A DNA stretch of 64,000 nucleotides from Mesorhizobium waimense. GTDB lineage: Bacteria; Pseudomonadota; Alphaproteobacteria; Rhizobiales; Rhizobiaceae. The number at the start of each line of letters is the position of its first letter. Position 1 is the stretch's first letter. The notes under the pieces are model-generated. The model was not told where the DNA came from and ran no database searches. It saw only the letters and a list, made by a program, of their open reading frames with translations. Position numbers and translations under genes: made by a program. Shown here piece by piece: positions 8,448 to 16,899 of this stretch. The stretch is from the NCBI RefSeq assembly GCF_003601975.1, contig NZ_QZWZ01000031.1, forward strand, positions 1-64,000, in the 5' to 3' direction.

Positions 8448-8498
8448 TTCCAGGAAAAGTGCGTAACGGTTTTCCGTCCGGAATTGCGCAAAAACAAG
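8447..8498. repeat. Dispersed palindromic repeat, family B, copy 1
   Basis: An imperfect palindrome in which ATTCC...GGAATT ends enclose GGAAAAGTGCGTAACGG and TTTTCCGTCC, ending in AAAAACAAG. A related degenerate copy in opposite orientation lies at 53541-53609. It begins at the engB stop and fills the gap to the convergent tetR gene. I recognise the pattern as an abundant intergenic repeat of Rhizobiales. Confidence 0.6.
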
Positions 8499-9230
8499 TC
8501 AGCGCTTCGCCTCCAGCGCAATCATCTGGTGGCTTTCCTCTTCGGCAAGCCTTTCGGTGCCGTAGGCCTTCAGGAACATGGCGACGCCCGACCTGACGAC
8601 ATGGTCGATTTCCTCCTGGCTCGGGGCCTTGGTGCGGTAGGCGAACATGCATTGCCGGAAAAGGCCGGCCAAGCAGAGTTCCGTGAACTGATAGGCGGCA
8701 AGGTCGACATCGTCGATCTTGAGCAGGCCGCGTTCGATCGCGGCATTGAGAAAAGCCGCCACCCTGTCATGGCCGCGTTTCGGGCCGCGTTCGTAAAACC
8801 GCGCGCCCATGTCGGGTATCCTGTCCGCCGCGCCGATCACCGTGCGCTGCGCCTGGATGACCTTGGCCGAGGTGATCTTGAGCGACAGCACTTTGCCGAA
8901 CTTCACCAGTGTCTGGCGAAGATCGTCAGCGCGGTCGAGCATGTCGTACATATTCTTGAAGATCGTGCCGCGCTCTTCCTCGATCAGCGCCTCGAACAGC
9001 TCTTCCTTGCTGGCGAAATAGACGTAGATCGTGCCCTTGGAGACACCGGCCTCGCGCGTGATGTCGTTCATCGACGCGGCTTCGAAGCCCTTGTCGATGA
9101 AGACACGGCGGGCGCCTTCGATGATCTGGCTGCGTTTGACCGGATCCTGGCCGGCCGCCGGGCGACCGCGACGCAGGCTGTCCAGCACATCGCACTGGTC
9201 CTTGCCGGTGTCGGACAGTGTTTCGGCCAT
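8499..9230 (-). CDS. TetR/AcrR-family regulator, probable repressor of the EmrAB-type pump
   Basis: A 243-residue TetR protein. After a 37-residue N-terminal tail, the helix-turn-helix reads RSQIIEGARRVFIDKGFEAASMNDITREAGVSKGTIYVYF within residues about 38-80, followed by the all-helical ligand domain. The ATG at 9230 has GAGGTG upstream; the 29-codon extension upstream would run through the operator region. It is divergent from an EmrA/EmrB-like pair and the intergenic region carries two near-identical palindromes. Ligand-relieved repression of the pump and of itself is the natural inference. Confidence 0.9.
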   Translation of the reverse strand: MAETLSDTGKDQCDVLDSLRRGRPAAGQDPVKRSQIIEGARRVFIDKGFEAASMNDITREAGVSKGTIYVYFASKEELFEALIEEERGTIFKNMYDMLDRADDLRQTLVKFGKVLSLKITSAKVIQAQRTVIGAADRIPDMGARFYERGPKRGHDRVAAFLNAAIERGLLKIDDVDLAAYQFTELCLAGLFRQCMFAYRTKAPSQEEIDHVVRSGVAMFLKAYGTERLAEEESHQMIALEAKR

Positions 9231-9254
9231 AAAAGTCACACCTCGCAAAATAAT

Positions 9255-9272
9255 TCGAACCGAACGGTTCGA
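9255..9272. promoter_or_regulatory. TetR operator candidate 1
   Basis: TCGAACCGAACGGTTCGA: two 8-base half sites (TCGAACCG/CGGTTCGA) around AA. It lies 25 bases upstream of the tetR start. An almost identical copy lies at 9319, which supports a shared operator rather than chance. Confidence 0.75.
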
Positions 9273-9318
9273 TTGCCCCTTGATATGGGCCCGTTTTAGC
9301 GCTAAGTCAACGCCCATA

Positions 9319-9336
9319 TCGAACCGAACGGTTCAG
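9319..9336. promoter_or_regulatory. TetR operator candidate 2
   Basis: TCGAACCGAACGGTTCAG, identical to operator 1 over the first 16 bases. It lies about 40 bases upstream of the emrA-like start, on the pump side of the divergent region. The centre-to-centre distance between the two operators is 64 bases. Confidence 0.72.
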
Positions 9337-9376
9337 TATAACAGATTTCCCTTATGTAGACTCGATGAGAGATATC

Positions 9377-10558
9377 ATGTCCTCGAACGCGCCCGTCACC
9401 GCCGAAGTCCGCCCATTCCCCAATGCCAAGGTCGCACCGGCGACCGAAGCGCCGGAAGTGCCCGTCCAGCCCGTCACCGAGGCTCCCGCCGAGGCGCCAG
9501 CGAAGAAGAAGCGCTCGGTGCGCTCCTTGCTGCTGCCCATCATCGGGCTCGGCTTGCTCGGCGCCGGCGCCTGGTACGGCTACAATTACTGGACCGACGG
9601 CCGCTTCATGATCTCAACCGACGACGCCTATGTCCAGGCCGACATGGCGTTCGTTTCGCCGAAGATCTCCGGCTATGTCGACCAGGTCAAGGTGAGCGAG
9701 AACCAGCAGGTCAAAGCCGGCGACCCGCTGCTCACCGTCGATGATGGCGACTACAAAATTGCCGTCGCCCAAGCCGAGGCGCAGATCGCCACATTGAGCA
9801 AGACGCTCGACCGCATCGACGCGCAAACCAAGGCCGCGCAGGCTTCGCTGCAACAGGCGCAGGCGCAGAAGACCGCCGACCAGGCCGCGACCGACAATGC
9901 GGCTCGTGCCCAGCAGCGCGCGACGCAATTGCTGAAGACGCATGTCGGCACACAGGCGCAGCTCGACGACGCCCAGACCGCTCTCGATCAGGCCAAGGCC
10001 GCGCTTGTCGGCGCCGACGCCCAGATCGCGGCGGCGGCGGCCAATATCGGCGTGCTCGAAGCGCAGCGCGCCGAATCGGCAAGCACACTGGCCTCGCTGC
10101 AGCTCAGCCACGACAAGGCCGCGCGCGACCTTTCCTTCACGGTGCTCAAGGCGCCCTATGACGGCGTCGTCGGCAACCGTTCCGTCGAGCAGGGCGACCT
10201 GGTCAGCCCCGGACAGAAGCTCGCCGTCATCGTGCCGATGGACAAGCTCTACATCGTCGCCAATTTCAAGGAGACGCAGCTCGCCCGGCTGGTGCCGGGC
10301 GAAAAGGTCCGGATTTCGGTCGACGCCATCGACGGTCATGACTTCGAAGGCACGGTGTCGTCGCTGGCGCCGGCCTCGGGTGCCGTGTTCTCGCTGCTGC
10401 CGCCGGAAAACGCCACCGGCAATTTCACCAAGGTCGTGCAGCGCGTTCCGGTTCGCATCGACGTGCCGGCGGACGTGCTGAAGACCGGCAGGCTGCGCGC
10501 AGGCCTGAGCGTCGTCGTCGCCGTCGACAGCCGCACCGCACCGGCGGCCTCGAAGTAA
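9377..10558 (+). CDS. HlyD/EmrA-family membrane fusion protein
   Basis: A 393-residue periplasmic adaptor. A Pro/Ala-rich cytoplasmic tail is followed by one TM (about residues 52-72, LLPIIGLGLLGAGAWYGYNY). A biotinyl-lipoyl half motif (DAYVQADMAFVSPKISGYVDQVKV) comes next, then a long Ala/Gln coiled-coil hairpin and a second lipoyl half with LKAPYDGVVGNRSVEQGDLV. This is the architecture of EmrA. The ATG at 9377 has GAGAG upstream; an ATG 12 bases earlier is an alternative. It partners the MFS gene that starts 21 bases downstream. Confidence 0.92.
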   Translation: MSSNAPVTAEVRPFPNAKVAPATEAPEVPVQPVTEAPAEAPAKKKRSVRSLLLPIIGLGLLGAGAWYGYNYWTDGRFMISTDDAYVQADMAFVSPKISGYVDQVKVSENQQVKAGDPLLTVDDGDYKIAVAQAEAQIATLSKTLDRIDAQTKAAQASLQQAQAQKTADQAATDNAARAQQRATQLLKTHVGTQAQLDDAQTALDQAKAALVGADAQIAAAAANIGVLEAQRAESASTLASLQLSHDKAARDLSFTVLKAPYDGVVGNRSVEQGDLVSPGQKLAVIVPMDKLYIVANFKETQLARLVPGEKVRISVDAIDGHDFEGTVSSLAPASGAVFSLLPPENATGNFTKVVQRVPVRIDVPADVLKTGRLRAGLSVVVAVDSRTAPAASK

Positions 10559-10579
10559 GCGGACTCCGGGAGCAGGGCC

Positions 10580-12178
10580 ATGGCGACCGCAACCCTAACG
10601 GCAGGATCGGTGCCGGCGGCGCCGGCAGTGCCGTCCGACCATATGGAACCGCGCCGCGTCATCGCCTTCCTGGCGATGGTGTTCGGCATGTTCATGGCGA
10701 TCCTGGACATCCAGATCGTCTCGGCCTCACTATCCGAAATCCAGGCGGGCCTCAGCGCCAGCTCCGACGAGATCCCGTGGGTGCAGACGGCCTATTTGAT
10801 CGCCGAGGTGGTGATGATCCCGCTGTCCGGTTTCCTCAGCCGGATGCTGTCGACGCGCGTACTGTTCACGGTTTCGGCGGCGGGCTTCACCGCCGCCAGC
10901 GCGTTGGCGGCGACGGCCACCAACATCGACCAGATGATCGTCTACCGCGCCATCCAGGGTTTCATCGGCGGCGGCATGATCCCCAGCGTCTTCGCGGCCG
11001 CCTTCACCATCTTCCCGCCGTCGCGCCGCGCCTTCGTCTCGCCGATGATCGGCCTGGTGGCGACGCTGGCGCCGACCATCGGCCCGACCGTCGGCGGCTA
11101 TATCAGCCACGCCATGTCCTGGCACTGGCTGTTCCTGGTCAATGTCGTGCCCGGCATCATGGTGACGGCAGCGGCCTGGACGCTGATCGACTTCGACAAG
11201 CCCAATCTCAAGCTGTTCAGCAAGTTCGACTGGTGGGGCCTTGCCGGCATGGCAGCCCTCCTCGGCTGCATGGAGTATGTGCTGGAGGAAGGCCCGAACA
11301 ATGACTGGCTGCAGGACCAGGCGGTGTTCATCTGCGCCATTGTCATGACCGTCGGTGCGGTGCTGTTCTTCTGGCGTGTCTTCACCGCCGAGGAGCCGAT
11401 CGTCGACCTCAGGGCCTTCAGTAACGTCAACTTCGCCTTCGGCTCGCTGTTTTCCTTCGTCATCGGCATCGGCCTCTACGGCCTCACCTATCTCTATCCG
11501 GTCTATCTCGGACGCATCCGCGGCTACGATTCGATGATGATCGGCGAGGCGCTGTTCGTCAGCGGCCTGGCGATGTTCTTCACCGCGCCCATCTCCGGCA
11601 TCCTGTCGCGCAAGGTGGATCTCAGGCTGATGATGATGATCGGCTTCTTCGGCTTTGCCACTGGCACATGGTGGATGACGCATCTGACCGCCGACTGGGA
11701 TTTTTGGGAACTGCTGATCCCGCAGATCCTGCGCGGCTGTTCCATGATGCTGTGCATGGTGCCGATCAACAACATCGCGCTGGGCACCTTGCCGCCCGAG
11801 CGGCTGAAAAATGCGTCGGGCCTGTTCAACCTCACCCGCAATCTCGGCGGCGCCGTCGGCCTTGCGATCATCAACACGGTGCTGATCGACCGCAACGCCT
11901 TCCACTACGCCAGGCTTTCCGAGCATGTACAGTGGGGCAGCGAGGCAGCGCAGACGAAGCTGCAGAACATGACGCTCGACTTCGAGCAGACCGCCGGGCT
12001 CGACGCCTCCAAGGCAGCGATCTCCAAACTGTCGGGCATGGTCCAGCAGCAGGCGGCGCTGCTGTCCTTCATGGACGTGTTCTTCATGCTGACGGTGCTG
12101 TTCGCGACGCTGGGGCTGTTCGTCCTGTTCATCCGCAAGCCGGCCGAACAGGGCGGCGGTGGCGGCGGCGGTCACTGA
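10580..12178 (+). CDS. EmrB/QacA-family (DHA2) multidrug efflux transporter
   Basis: A 532-residue major facilitator protein with about 14 hydrophobic segments, the length of the DHA2 family. Motifs include FMAILDIQIVSASLSEIQAG (the family's LDxxIVNVALP-like motif in TM1) and GFIGGGMIPSVFA and APTIGPTVGGYI in the antiporter motif C region. The C-terminus ends in a Gly-rich tail. With the upstream adaptor it should form a proton-driven pump across the inner membrane, linked to an outer-membrane channel encoded elsewhere. Substrate unknown; regulation probably by the divergent TetR. Confidence 0.93.
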   Translation: MATATLTAGSVPAAPAVPSDHMEPRRVIAFLAMVFGMFMAILDIQIVSASLSEIQAGLSASSDEIPWVQTAYLIAEVVMIPLSGFLSRMLSTRVLFTVSAAGFTAASALAATATNIDQMIVYRAIQGFIGGGMIPSVFAAAFTIFPPSRRAFVSPMIGLVATLAPTIGPTVGGYISHAMSWHWLFLVNVVPGIMVTAAAWTLIDFDKPNLKLFSKFDWWGLAGMAALLGCMEYVLEEGPNNDWLQDQAVFICAIVMTVGAVLFFWRVFTAEEPIVDLRAFSNVNFAFGSLFSFVIGIGLYGLTYLYPVYLGRIRGYDSMMIGEALFVSGLAMFFTAPISGILSRKVDLRLMMMIGFFGFATGTWWMTHLTADWDFWELLIPQILRGCSMMLCMVPINNIALGTLPPERLKNASGLFNLTRNLGGAVGLAIINTVLIDRNAFHYARLSEHVQWGSEAAQTKLQNMTLDFEQTAGLDASKAAISKLSGMVQQQAALLSFMDVFFMLTVLFATLGLFVLFIRKPAEQGGGGGGGH

Positions 12179-12247
12179 TTTTCAAACGTGCGCAGCGGGT
12201 TTCGGGGATGCTCCCCCCGCCGAGGCCCGCAAGCTCCGACCACGCAG

Positions 12248-12280
12248 AAAAACTCCGGGCCGCGAGCCCGGAGTTTTTTT
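12248..12280. terminator. Bidirectional terminator between emrB-like gene and msrB
   Basis: A perfect 13-bp stem (12248-12260 with 12266-12278), loop CGCGA, with A and T tracts at both flanks. It lies between two convergent genes and can end transcription from both sides. Confidence 0.88.
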
Positions 12281-12296
12281 GCCGCAGTTGGAATTG

Positions 12297-12800
12297 TCAG
12301 GCGGCCGCCGGCTTGAAGCTTAGCGCCACGCCGTTGATGCAGTGACGCAGGCCGGTCGGCGGCGGGCCATCGTCGAAGACATGGCCGAGATGGCCGCCGC
12401 AACGGCGGCAATGAACCTCGGTGCGGGTCATGCCGAGCGAGCGGTCCACGGTCTTGCCGACGGCATTGGGGATCTCCTGCCAGAAGCTCGGCCAGCCGGT
12501 GCCGGAATCGAACTTGGTCTCGGACGAATAGAGCGGCAGGTCGCAGCCGGCGCAGGCGAAAACGCCCTTGCGGTGCTCGTTGAGCAGCGGGCTGGTGCCG
12601 GGATATTCGGTGCCTTCCTTGCGCAGCACATTGTAGGCCGCGTCGGACAGGATGGCGTGCCACTCGGCATCGGTCTTGGTCACCTCGAAAGTCTCGGCCG
12701 CCAGTGCATCCTGGGAGCCACCCATGCGCAGCATTGCCGCTGCGCCAGCCGCCAGTGCCATGGCGGCGGCGCCGCTCCAGAGAAAGTCGCGACGGGTCAT
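12297..12800 (-). CDS. msrB: Peptide-methionine (R)-S-oxide reductase with Tat signal
   Basis: A 167-residue MsrB, which reduces methionine-R-sulfoxide in damaged proteins. The N-terminus MTRRDFLWSGAAAMALAAGA is a twin-arginine signal, so the enzyme is probably periplasmic. Zinc ligands are C83/C86 (FACAGC) and C131/C134 (CRRC); the catalytic Cys is C154 in RHCINGVALSF. TGWPSFW is the conserved substrate loop. It appears alone, convergent with the efflux gene. How it is reduced in the periplasm is not evident from the neighbours. Confidence 0.93.
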   Translation of the reverse strand: MTRRDFLWSGAAAMALAAGAAAMLRMGGSQDALAAETFEVTKTDAEWHAILSDAAYNVLRKEGTEYPGTSPLLNEHRKGVFACAGCDLPLYSSETKFDSGTGWPSFWQEIPNAVGKTVDRSLGMTRTEVHCRRCGGHLGHVFDDGPPPTGLRHCINGVALSFKPAAA

Positions 12801-12970
12801 GCCATTCCTCCTGCTATCAATTTGCCAGATTAGAGCGCCAGCCGGAAATCAAAAGCCGGTGACGGTGCTGAAAACGAACTCTCCGCACCGGCTCCATCCC
12901 TGAAGCAACGCTGCGGAGCGGACGCTTGCCGATCGCGCGGGTCATGGACCCGAGCAATCGGCAGAGTGCC

Positions 12971-13072
12971 TAGAGCCTGTTCCATCCCGATTGAATCGGG
13001 ATGGGGCTCTATCTTTCTTTTGAGCATGATCTCTTTCCGAAAACCGGTTCCCACTTTTCGGGATCATGCTCT
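12971..13072 (+). repeat. Dispersed mosaic repeat, family A, copy 1
   Basis: About 100 bases made of two palindromes: a CATCCCGATT...AATCGGGATG hairpin inside an AGAGCC...GGCTCT arm, then GAGCATGATC...GATCATGCTC enclosing CCGAAAACCGGTTCCCACTTTTCGG-like sequence. A second copy in opposite orientation at 20034-20133 matches over nearly its full length. It resembles the RIME-type intergenic repeats of rhizobia. The remainder of the 300-base gap between msrB and the fasciclin gene shows no gene. Confidence 0.75.
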
Positions 13073-13103
13073 TGCTGCCAGTTCGCCGGCAACGGGCCCT
13101 TTG

Positions 13104-13661
13104 TTACATCTTCGGCAACAGAACCTTGTCGATGACGTGGATGACGCCGTTCGACTGCTCGACATCGGCGATCGTCACATTGGCGACATTGCCGTTCTCG
13201 TCGGTCACGGTGACCTTGCCGCCATCGGCCTTGAGCGTCAGCTCGCAGCCGCCGGCGGTCTTGGCCTTGTGCGCGCCGCCATCATCGTTGACCATCTTGG
13301 TCACGTCAGCCGCCAGTGCCTTGGCGCCGATGACATGGCAGGTCAGGACCTTGGTCAGCTTGTCCTTGTTCTCGGGCTTGAGCAGCGTTTCGACGGTGCC
13401 GGCCGGAAGCGCCGCGAAAGCCTCGTTGGTCGGCGCGAACACGGTGAAGGGGCCGGCGCTTTGCAGCGTGTCGACCAGGCCGGCGGCCTTGACGGCGGCA
13501 ACCAGCGTCGTGTGATCCTTCGAATTGACGGCGTTCTCGATGATGTTCTTCTTGGCATACATCGGGGCGCCGCCGACCATTGGATTGGCGGCATAGGCGG
13601 CAGCGCCGAGCGCGGAAACAGCGATCGTACCGGCAAGCAAAAGGGTGGCGAGCTTACGCAT
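13104..13661 (-). CDS. Secreted fasciclin-domain protein
   Basis: A 185-residue protein with a Sec signal peptide (MRKLATLLLAGTIAVSALGAAAYA, cleavage near 24) and one FAS1 domain. Its H1 motif is GPFTVFAPTNEAFAALP and its H2 region is GVIHVIDKVLLP. There are two cysteines (in LTCHV and GGCEL) that could form a disulfide in the periplasm. It lies directly beyond the ECF sigma/anti-sigma pair, an association seen widely, so it is probably part of that regulon. A candidate ECF-like promoter (GAAAC, then CCGTAT after 15 bases) occurs upstream on the minus strand, but I hold it only weakly. Confidence 0.92.
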   Translation of the reverse strand: MRKLATLLLAGTIAVSALGAAAYAANPMVGGAPMYAKKNIIENAVNSKDHTTLVAAVKAAGLVDTLQSAGPFTVFAPTNEAFAALPAGTVETLLKPENKDKLTKVLTCHVIGAKALAADVTKMVNDDGGAHKAKTAGGCELTLKADGGKVTVTDENGNVANVTIADVEQSNGVIHVIDKVLLPKM

Positions 13662-13888
13662 GATTTCTAACTCCTCTTGAGATCATTTCCCGTTTTTGGG
13701 AACGCAAGGAGATACGGAGTAGAAATGCATGAGTTTCGGCGGTCGACAAAAAAGTTTTAGCTCGAGCATGCAGCGATTGAAATTTCTCCTATCGACTCTT
13801 TGCCAGATTATATGCTTGTCGGCGCTCTCTGCCGTTGCAGATTGATTAAAAATCTTCTTGCGCAAGCGAATCGTAACTTCGGAGAGGA

Positions 13889-14608
13889 TCAGATGCCCTT
13901 GAGATCGCCCGCGGCGACGACAGGCCCGGTCGGCTGGCCGGTCGGCGAGCCACCTGTCGGCTCGACGCTGACGGCAAGCACGGCGCCTTGCGCGAGCTTC
14001 TGCTGGACGGCCGGCGCAACGGTCAGGTGCGTGGTCTGGCCAGCCGGGATGACGCCCATCGAGACCGGGGCATTCTTGCCCTCGATCATCCATAGCTCGA
14101 AGTCCTTGCCGGCGGCACGCTCGCCGGAAACCAGCGACAGGCCGACATCGCGGCGCGCGGCATCATAGACGACGAGATATTTGACGTCGCTGCCGTCGGC
14201 GGCCAGAGAGGCGACAAGCCGCTCCTGCGGCGCCACGGCCGGCGGGCTGAGGTAAGGCACGGCGACGTAGATGGCGAGCGCGGCGACGGCGGCCGCGGCA
14301 AGGCCGCGCCAGAAGCCAAGGCTCGACCAGAGGCCGGCGCGAGGCGGTGCCGCCGCGGACGAGGAGGCGAACAGCCGGCGGTCGAGCGCTGGCTTGACTG
14401 AGGCCGGGGGCTCTATCTCGGGATAGGCGGCGGCCATCGGCGAAAAATGCACTTCCCAGTTGTCGACCAGGCGGGCGAAAGCGGTTTCGGTGTCGATGCG
14501 GCGGGACGCGATCTGACGCTCGTCCATGGCGAGCACGCCAAGAACGTATTCGGCGGCGAACAGGTCGTCGCCTCCACGTTCCGGTCCGTTGTCCTCTGCC
14601 AGCGTCAT
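13889..14608 (-). CDS. Anti-sigma factor, RskA/anti-sigma-K type
   Basis: A 239-residue single-pass membrane protein. The cytoplasmic N-terminus has the anti-sigma region DLFAAEYVLGVLAMDERQIASRRI. One TM is at about 130-150 (FWRGLAAAAVAALAIYVAVPYL). The C-terminal periplasmic domain is the RskA type, with FELWMIEGKNAPVSMGVIPAGQTTHL. The start at 14608 overlaps the sigma-gene stop as ATGA, so translation is coupled to give a balanced pair. It should hold the sigma factor at the membrane until a periplasmic signal triggers proteolysis. Confidence 0.9.
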   Translation of the reverse strand: MTLAEDNGPERGGDDLFAAEYVLGVLAMDERQIASRRIDTETAFARLVDNWEVHFSPMAAAYPEIEPPASVKPALDRRLFASSSAAAPPRAGLWSSLGFWRGLAAAAVAALAIYVAVPYLSPPAVAPQERLVASLAADGSDVKYLVVYDAARRDVGLSLVSGERAAGKDFELWMIEGKNAPVSMGVIPAGQTTHLTVAPAVQQKLAQGAVLAVSVEPTGGSPTGQPTGPVVAAGDLKGI

Positions 14609-15144
14609 CTTTCCAGGCATTCCCTGAGTTTCAACAGGCTGCGCCGCAGCCAGGTCCGCATCGTGTTCAGCGGAACACTGTGGCGTTCCGCAAGTTCGGC
14701 ATAACTTTCGCCGTTCAGATAGGCGCCCCGAACGGCCGCCGCCCGGTCCTTTTCCAATTCATCGAGACAATGGTAGATGCGTTCGGACTCACCGCCCGCC
14801 ACAACCATGGCCTCCGGTCCCGGCGCCGGATCGGCCACGTCGAGCGCGGCATCGATATGGGCGGCAGGCACCCGCCGCGCCCTGATGCGATCGATCGCAT
14901 GATTGCGCGCTATGGCCACCAGCCAGGAAATCGGGCTCAGATCAGAGACAGCGAAACGGTCCGCCTTGGTCCATATCTTGACGAAGACTTCCTGAAGCGC
15001 TTCTTCCGCATCTCCCCGGTCGTTCAATACACGAAGGCAGACGCCGAAAAGTTTCGCGCTTGTCTGCCTGTAGAGCAGATCGAACGCGGCCCGGTCCTTC
15101 ATCGAAGTCCGGACGATCAGCTTGCTGATGTCCTGCGGCGCCAT
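14605..15144 (-). CDS. ECF RNA polymerase sigma factor (SigK-like)
   Basis: A 179-residue sigma-70 family ECF protein. Region 2 is FDLLYRQTSAKLFGVCLRVL, with DAEEALQEVFVKIW and WLVAIARNHAIDRIRARR. Region 4 is EKDRAAAVRGAYLNGESYAELAERHSVP, then LNTMRTWLRRSLLKLRECL. It heads a leftward unit with the anti-sigma gene, and the fasciclin gene lies beyond. This is the arrangement of the SigK/RskA systems. A 9-bp perfect inverted repeat lies 12 bases before its start codon. Confidence 0.93.
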   Translation of the reverse strand: MAPQDISKLIVRTSMKDRAAFDLLYRQTSAKLFGVCLRVLNDRGDAEEALQEVFVKIWTKADRFAVSDLSPISWLVAIARNHAIDRIRARRVPAAHIDAALDVADPAPGPEAMVVAGGESERIYHCLDELEKDRAAAVRGAYLNGESYAELAERHSVPLNTMRTWLRRSLLKLRECLER

Positions 15145-15156
15145 GCCCGCAAATTA

Positions 15157-15183
15157 GGCGATTGCGTTATATTTGCAATCGCC
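15157..15183. promoter_or_regulatory. Inverted repeat upstream of the ECF sigma gene
   Basis: GGCGATTGC at 15157-15165 and GCAATCGCC at 15175-15183 form a perfect 9-bp inverted repeat with a 9-nt A/T-rich spacer. It lies 12 bases upstream of the sigma start, in the region shared with the divergent amidase gene. It could be an operator or a 5' UTR hairpin that limits sigma translation. Confidence 0.5.
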
Positions 15184-15295
15184 GAAACGATGTTGTTCAC
15201 CAACCCAAGCGCTTCTGCTTGCCGCCGACAAATCATCCGCCGTTGCCAAGCGAATCGCCTGCCGCTAGCCTCCGGCCAGGCGGGAGAGGGCGGCG

Positions 15296-16792
15296 ATGTC
15301 GGTTGAACGGGTGTTGTGGGAGCAGGATGCAACCGGCCTGGCCGGGCTGGTGCAGCAAGGAGAGGTCTCGCCACAGGAGCTTGTCGATGCGGCGATCGCC
15401 CGCGCCGAGGCGACCCGCCCTGATATCAACGCCATCGCCGAGCCGCTCTATGACGCTGCGCGATCGCGCGCCAAAGCCGTCGACCGCAAGCTGCCGCTTG
15501 CCGGCGTGCCCTTCGCGATCAAGGACCTCGGCATCGCCATCAAAGGTGTGCCGAGCCATGGCGGCAGCCGCATCCCGGCTTTCACCGCCGACTTCAATTC
15601 GGTGATGACCGAGCGCTACCTTGCCGCCGGCCTCATTCCGATCGTCACCAGCACCTCGCCCGAGCATGGGCTAAGGCTGATGACCGAGTCGGCAGCTTTC
15701 GGCATCACCCGCAATCCGTGGAACATGGGCCACACGACCGGCGGCTCGTCCGGCGGTGCGGCGGCGCTGGTGGCGGCCGGCGTGGTGCCGGCGGCGCATG
15801 CCTCGGACGGCGGCGGCTCGATCCGGGTGCCGTCGGCCTGCAGCGGGCTGGTCGGGCTGAAGACCGCGCGCGGCCGCGTGCCGCTGACGCCGCTGGTCAG
15901 CGAGAGCTGGTACGGCATGGTCGTCGACCACGCGGTCGCCCGCTCGGTCCGCGATACCGCTCTGCTGCTCGACCTGACCCACGGCGCCGATCCGCTGTCA
16001 CCTTATGCCGCACCGTCGCCGAAAGGCAGTTTTACCGCCGCGGCGGCGCGCGATCCCGGCAAGCTCAAGCTCGCCGTCTACCGGAAATCGCCGCTCGGCC
16101 TGCCGATTTCGGCCGAGACGTTGACGGCGCTGGACACGGCGGTGGCGCTGGCGCGCGAGGGCGGCCACACGGTAGAAGAGATCGACCTGGCCTATATCGA
16201 TCGCGACTTCATGGCCGATTTCTGCAAGACGGTGGCTTCCGCCGTCGCCGGCACCATGCGTGCCGAGGCCTTGCGCGTCGGCCGCTCTGTTGCCGGAGAC
16301 ATCGAGCGCGCCACGCGCGTGCTCAGCCGTTTCGGCGAGATCATTCCGGCCGGCGAGATCTATGAGATCCTGCATCGGCTCCAGGCCACGTCGCGCCGGC
16401 TGATCGCTGAGACCGCGCAGTATGACGCCGTGCTGATGCCGATCATCGCGCACCCGCCGCTCGCCTGCGGCGCCATGGACCCGAAGGGCGCCGACGAATT
16501 CATCGAGAACATGCTGGACAAGATGCACCTCACCCGGCTTTTGAAGATGAAGTCGCTGTTCGGGCAACTGATGGACAAGAGCCTTTGGTTCACCCACTGG
16601 CCGGCGATCCAGAATGTCAGCGGCCAGCCATCGATCGCGCTGCCTGTGCATGTCACCGCGGCCGGCCTGCCGCTTGGCATCCAGGCCGCAGGGCGTCCGG
16701 GCGACGAAGAGACGCTGTTGTCCTTGGCCGCGCAGATGGAGAAGATTTCGGGCTGGCAGAAGCGCCGGGCGCCGCTCAAGGCACCGACCTAG
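15296..16792 (+). CDS. Amidase-signature hydrolase
   Basis: A 498-residue enzyme of the amidase signature family, which hydrolyses amide bonds with a Ser-cisSer-Lys triad. K76 is in PFAIKDLG, the cis-Ser is S151 in TTGGSSGGAAA, and the nucleophile is S175 in SDGGGSIRVPS. GGGAGAGGG precedes the start. It is not clustered with gatB or gatC, so it is not the tRNA amidotransferase subunit. Its substrate cannot be told from sequence. It is divergent from the sigma-factor unit. Confidence 0.9.
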   Translation: MSVERVLWEQDATGLAGLVQQGEVSPQELVDAAIARAEATRPDINAIAEPLYDAARSRAKAVDRKLPLAGVPFAIKDLGIAIKGVPSHGGSRIPAFTADFNSVMTERYLAAGLIPIVTSTSPEHGLRLMTESAAFGITRNPWNMGHTTGGSSGGAAALVAAGVVPAAHASDGGGSIRVPSACSGLVGLKTARGRVPLTPLVSESWYGMVVDHAVARSVRDTALLLDLTHGADPLSPYAAPSPKGSFTAAAARDPGKLKLAVYRKSPLGLPISAETLTALDTAVALAREGGHTVEEIDLAYIDRDFMADFCKTVASAVAGTMRAEALRVGRSVAGDIERATRVLSRFGEIIPAGEIYEILHRLQATSRRLIAETAQYDAVLMPIIAHPPLACGAMDPKGADEFIENMLDKMHLTRLLKMKSLFGQLMDKSLWFTHWPAIQNVSGQPSIALPVHVTAAGLPLGIQAAGRPGDEETLLSLAAQMEKISGWQKRRAPLKAPT

Positions 16793-16899
16793 GAATCCGC
16801 TATGCGCGATTTCATCAATTTGTGACAGCAAAGCCGTTTGCGGCCTGCGCCAATTCCCGCTAAGACGCCGCCGTTCATGCCAAGCTGGGATCCATACCG

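Noticed and set aside
9231..9317. N-terminal extension of the TetR protein
   Set aside because: It would place an operator inside the coding region; the ATG at 9230 has its own GAGGTG site.
10730..12175. 481-codon frame antisense to the EmrB-like gene
   Set aside because: Extreme His/Asp/Arg/Gln content and no ribosome site; mirror artefact of the transporter gene.
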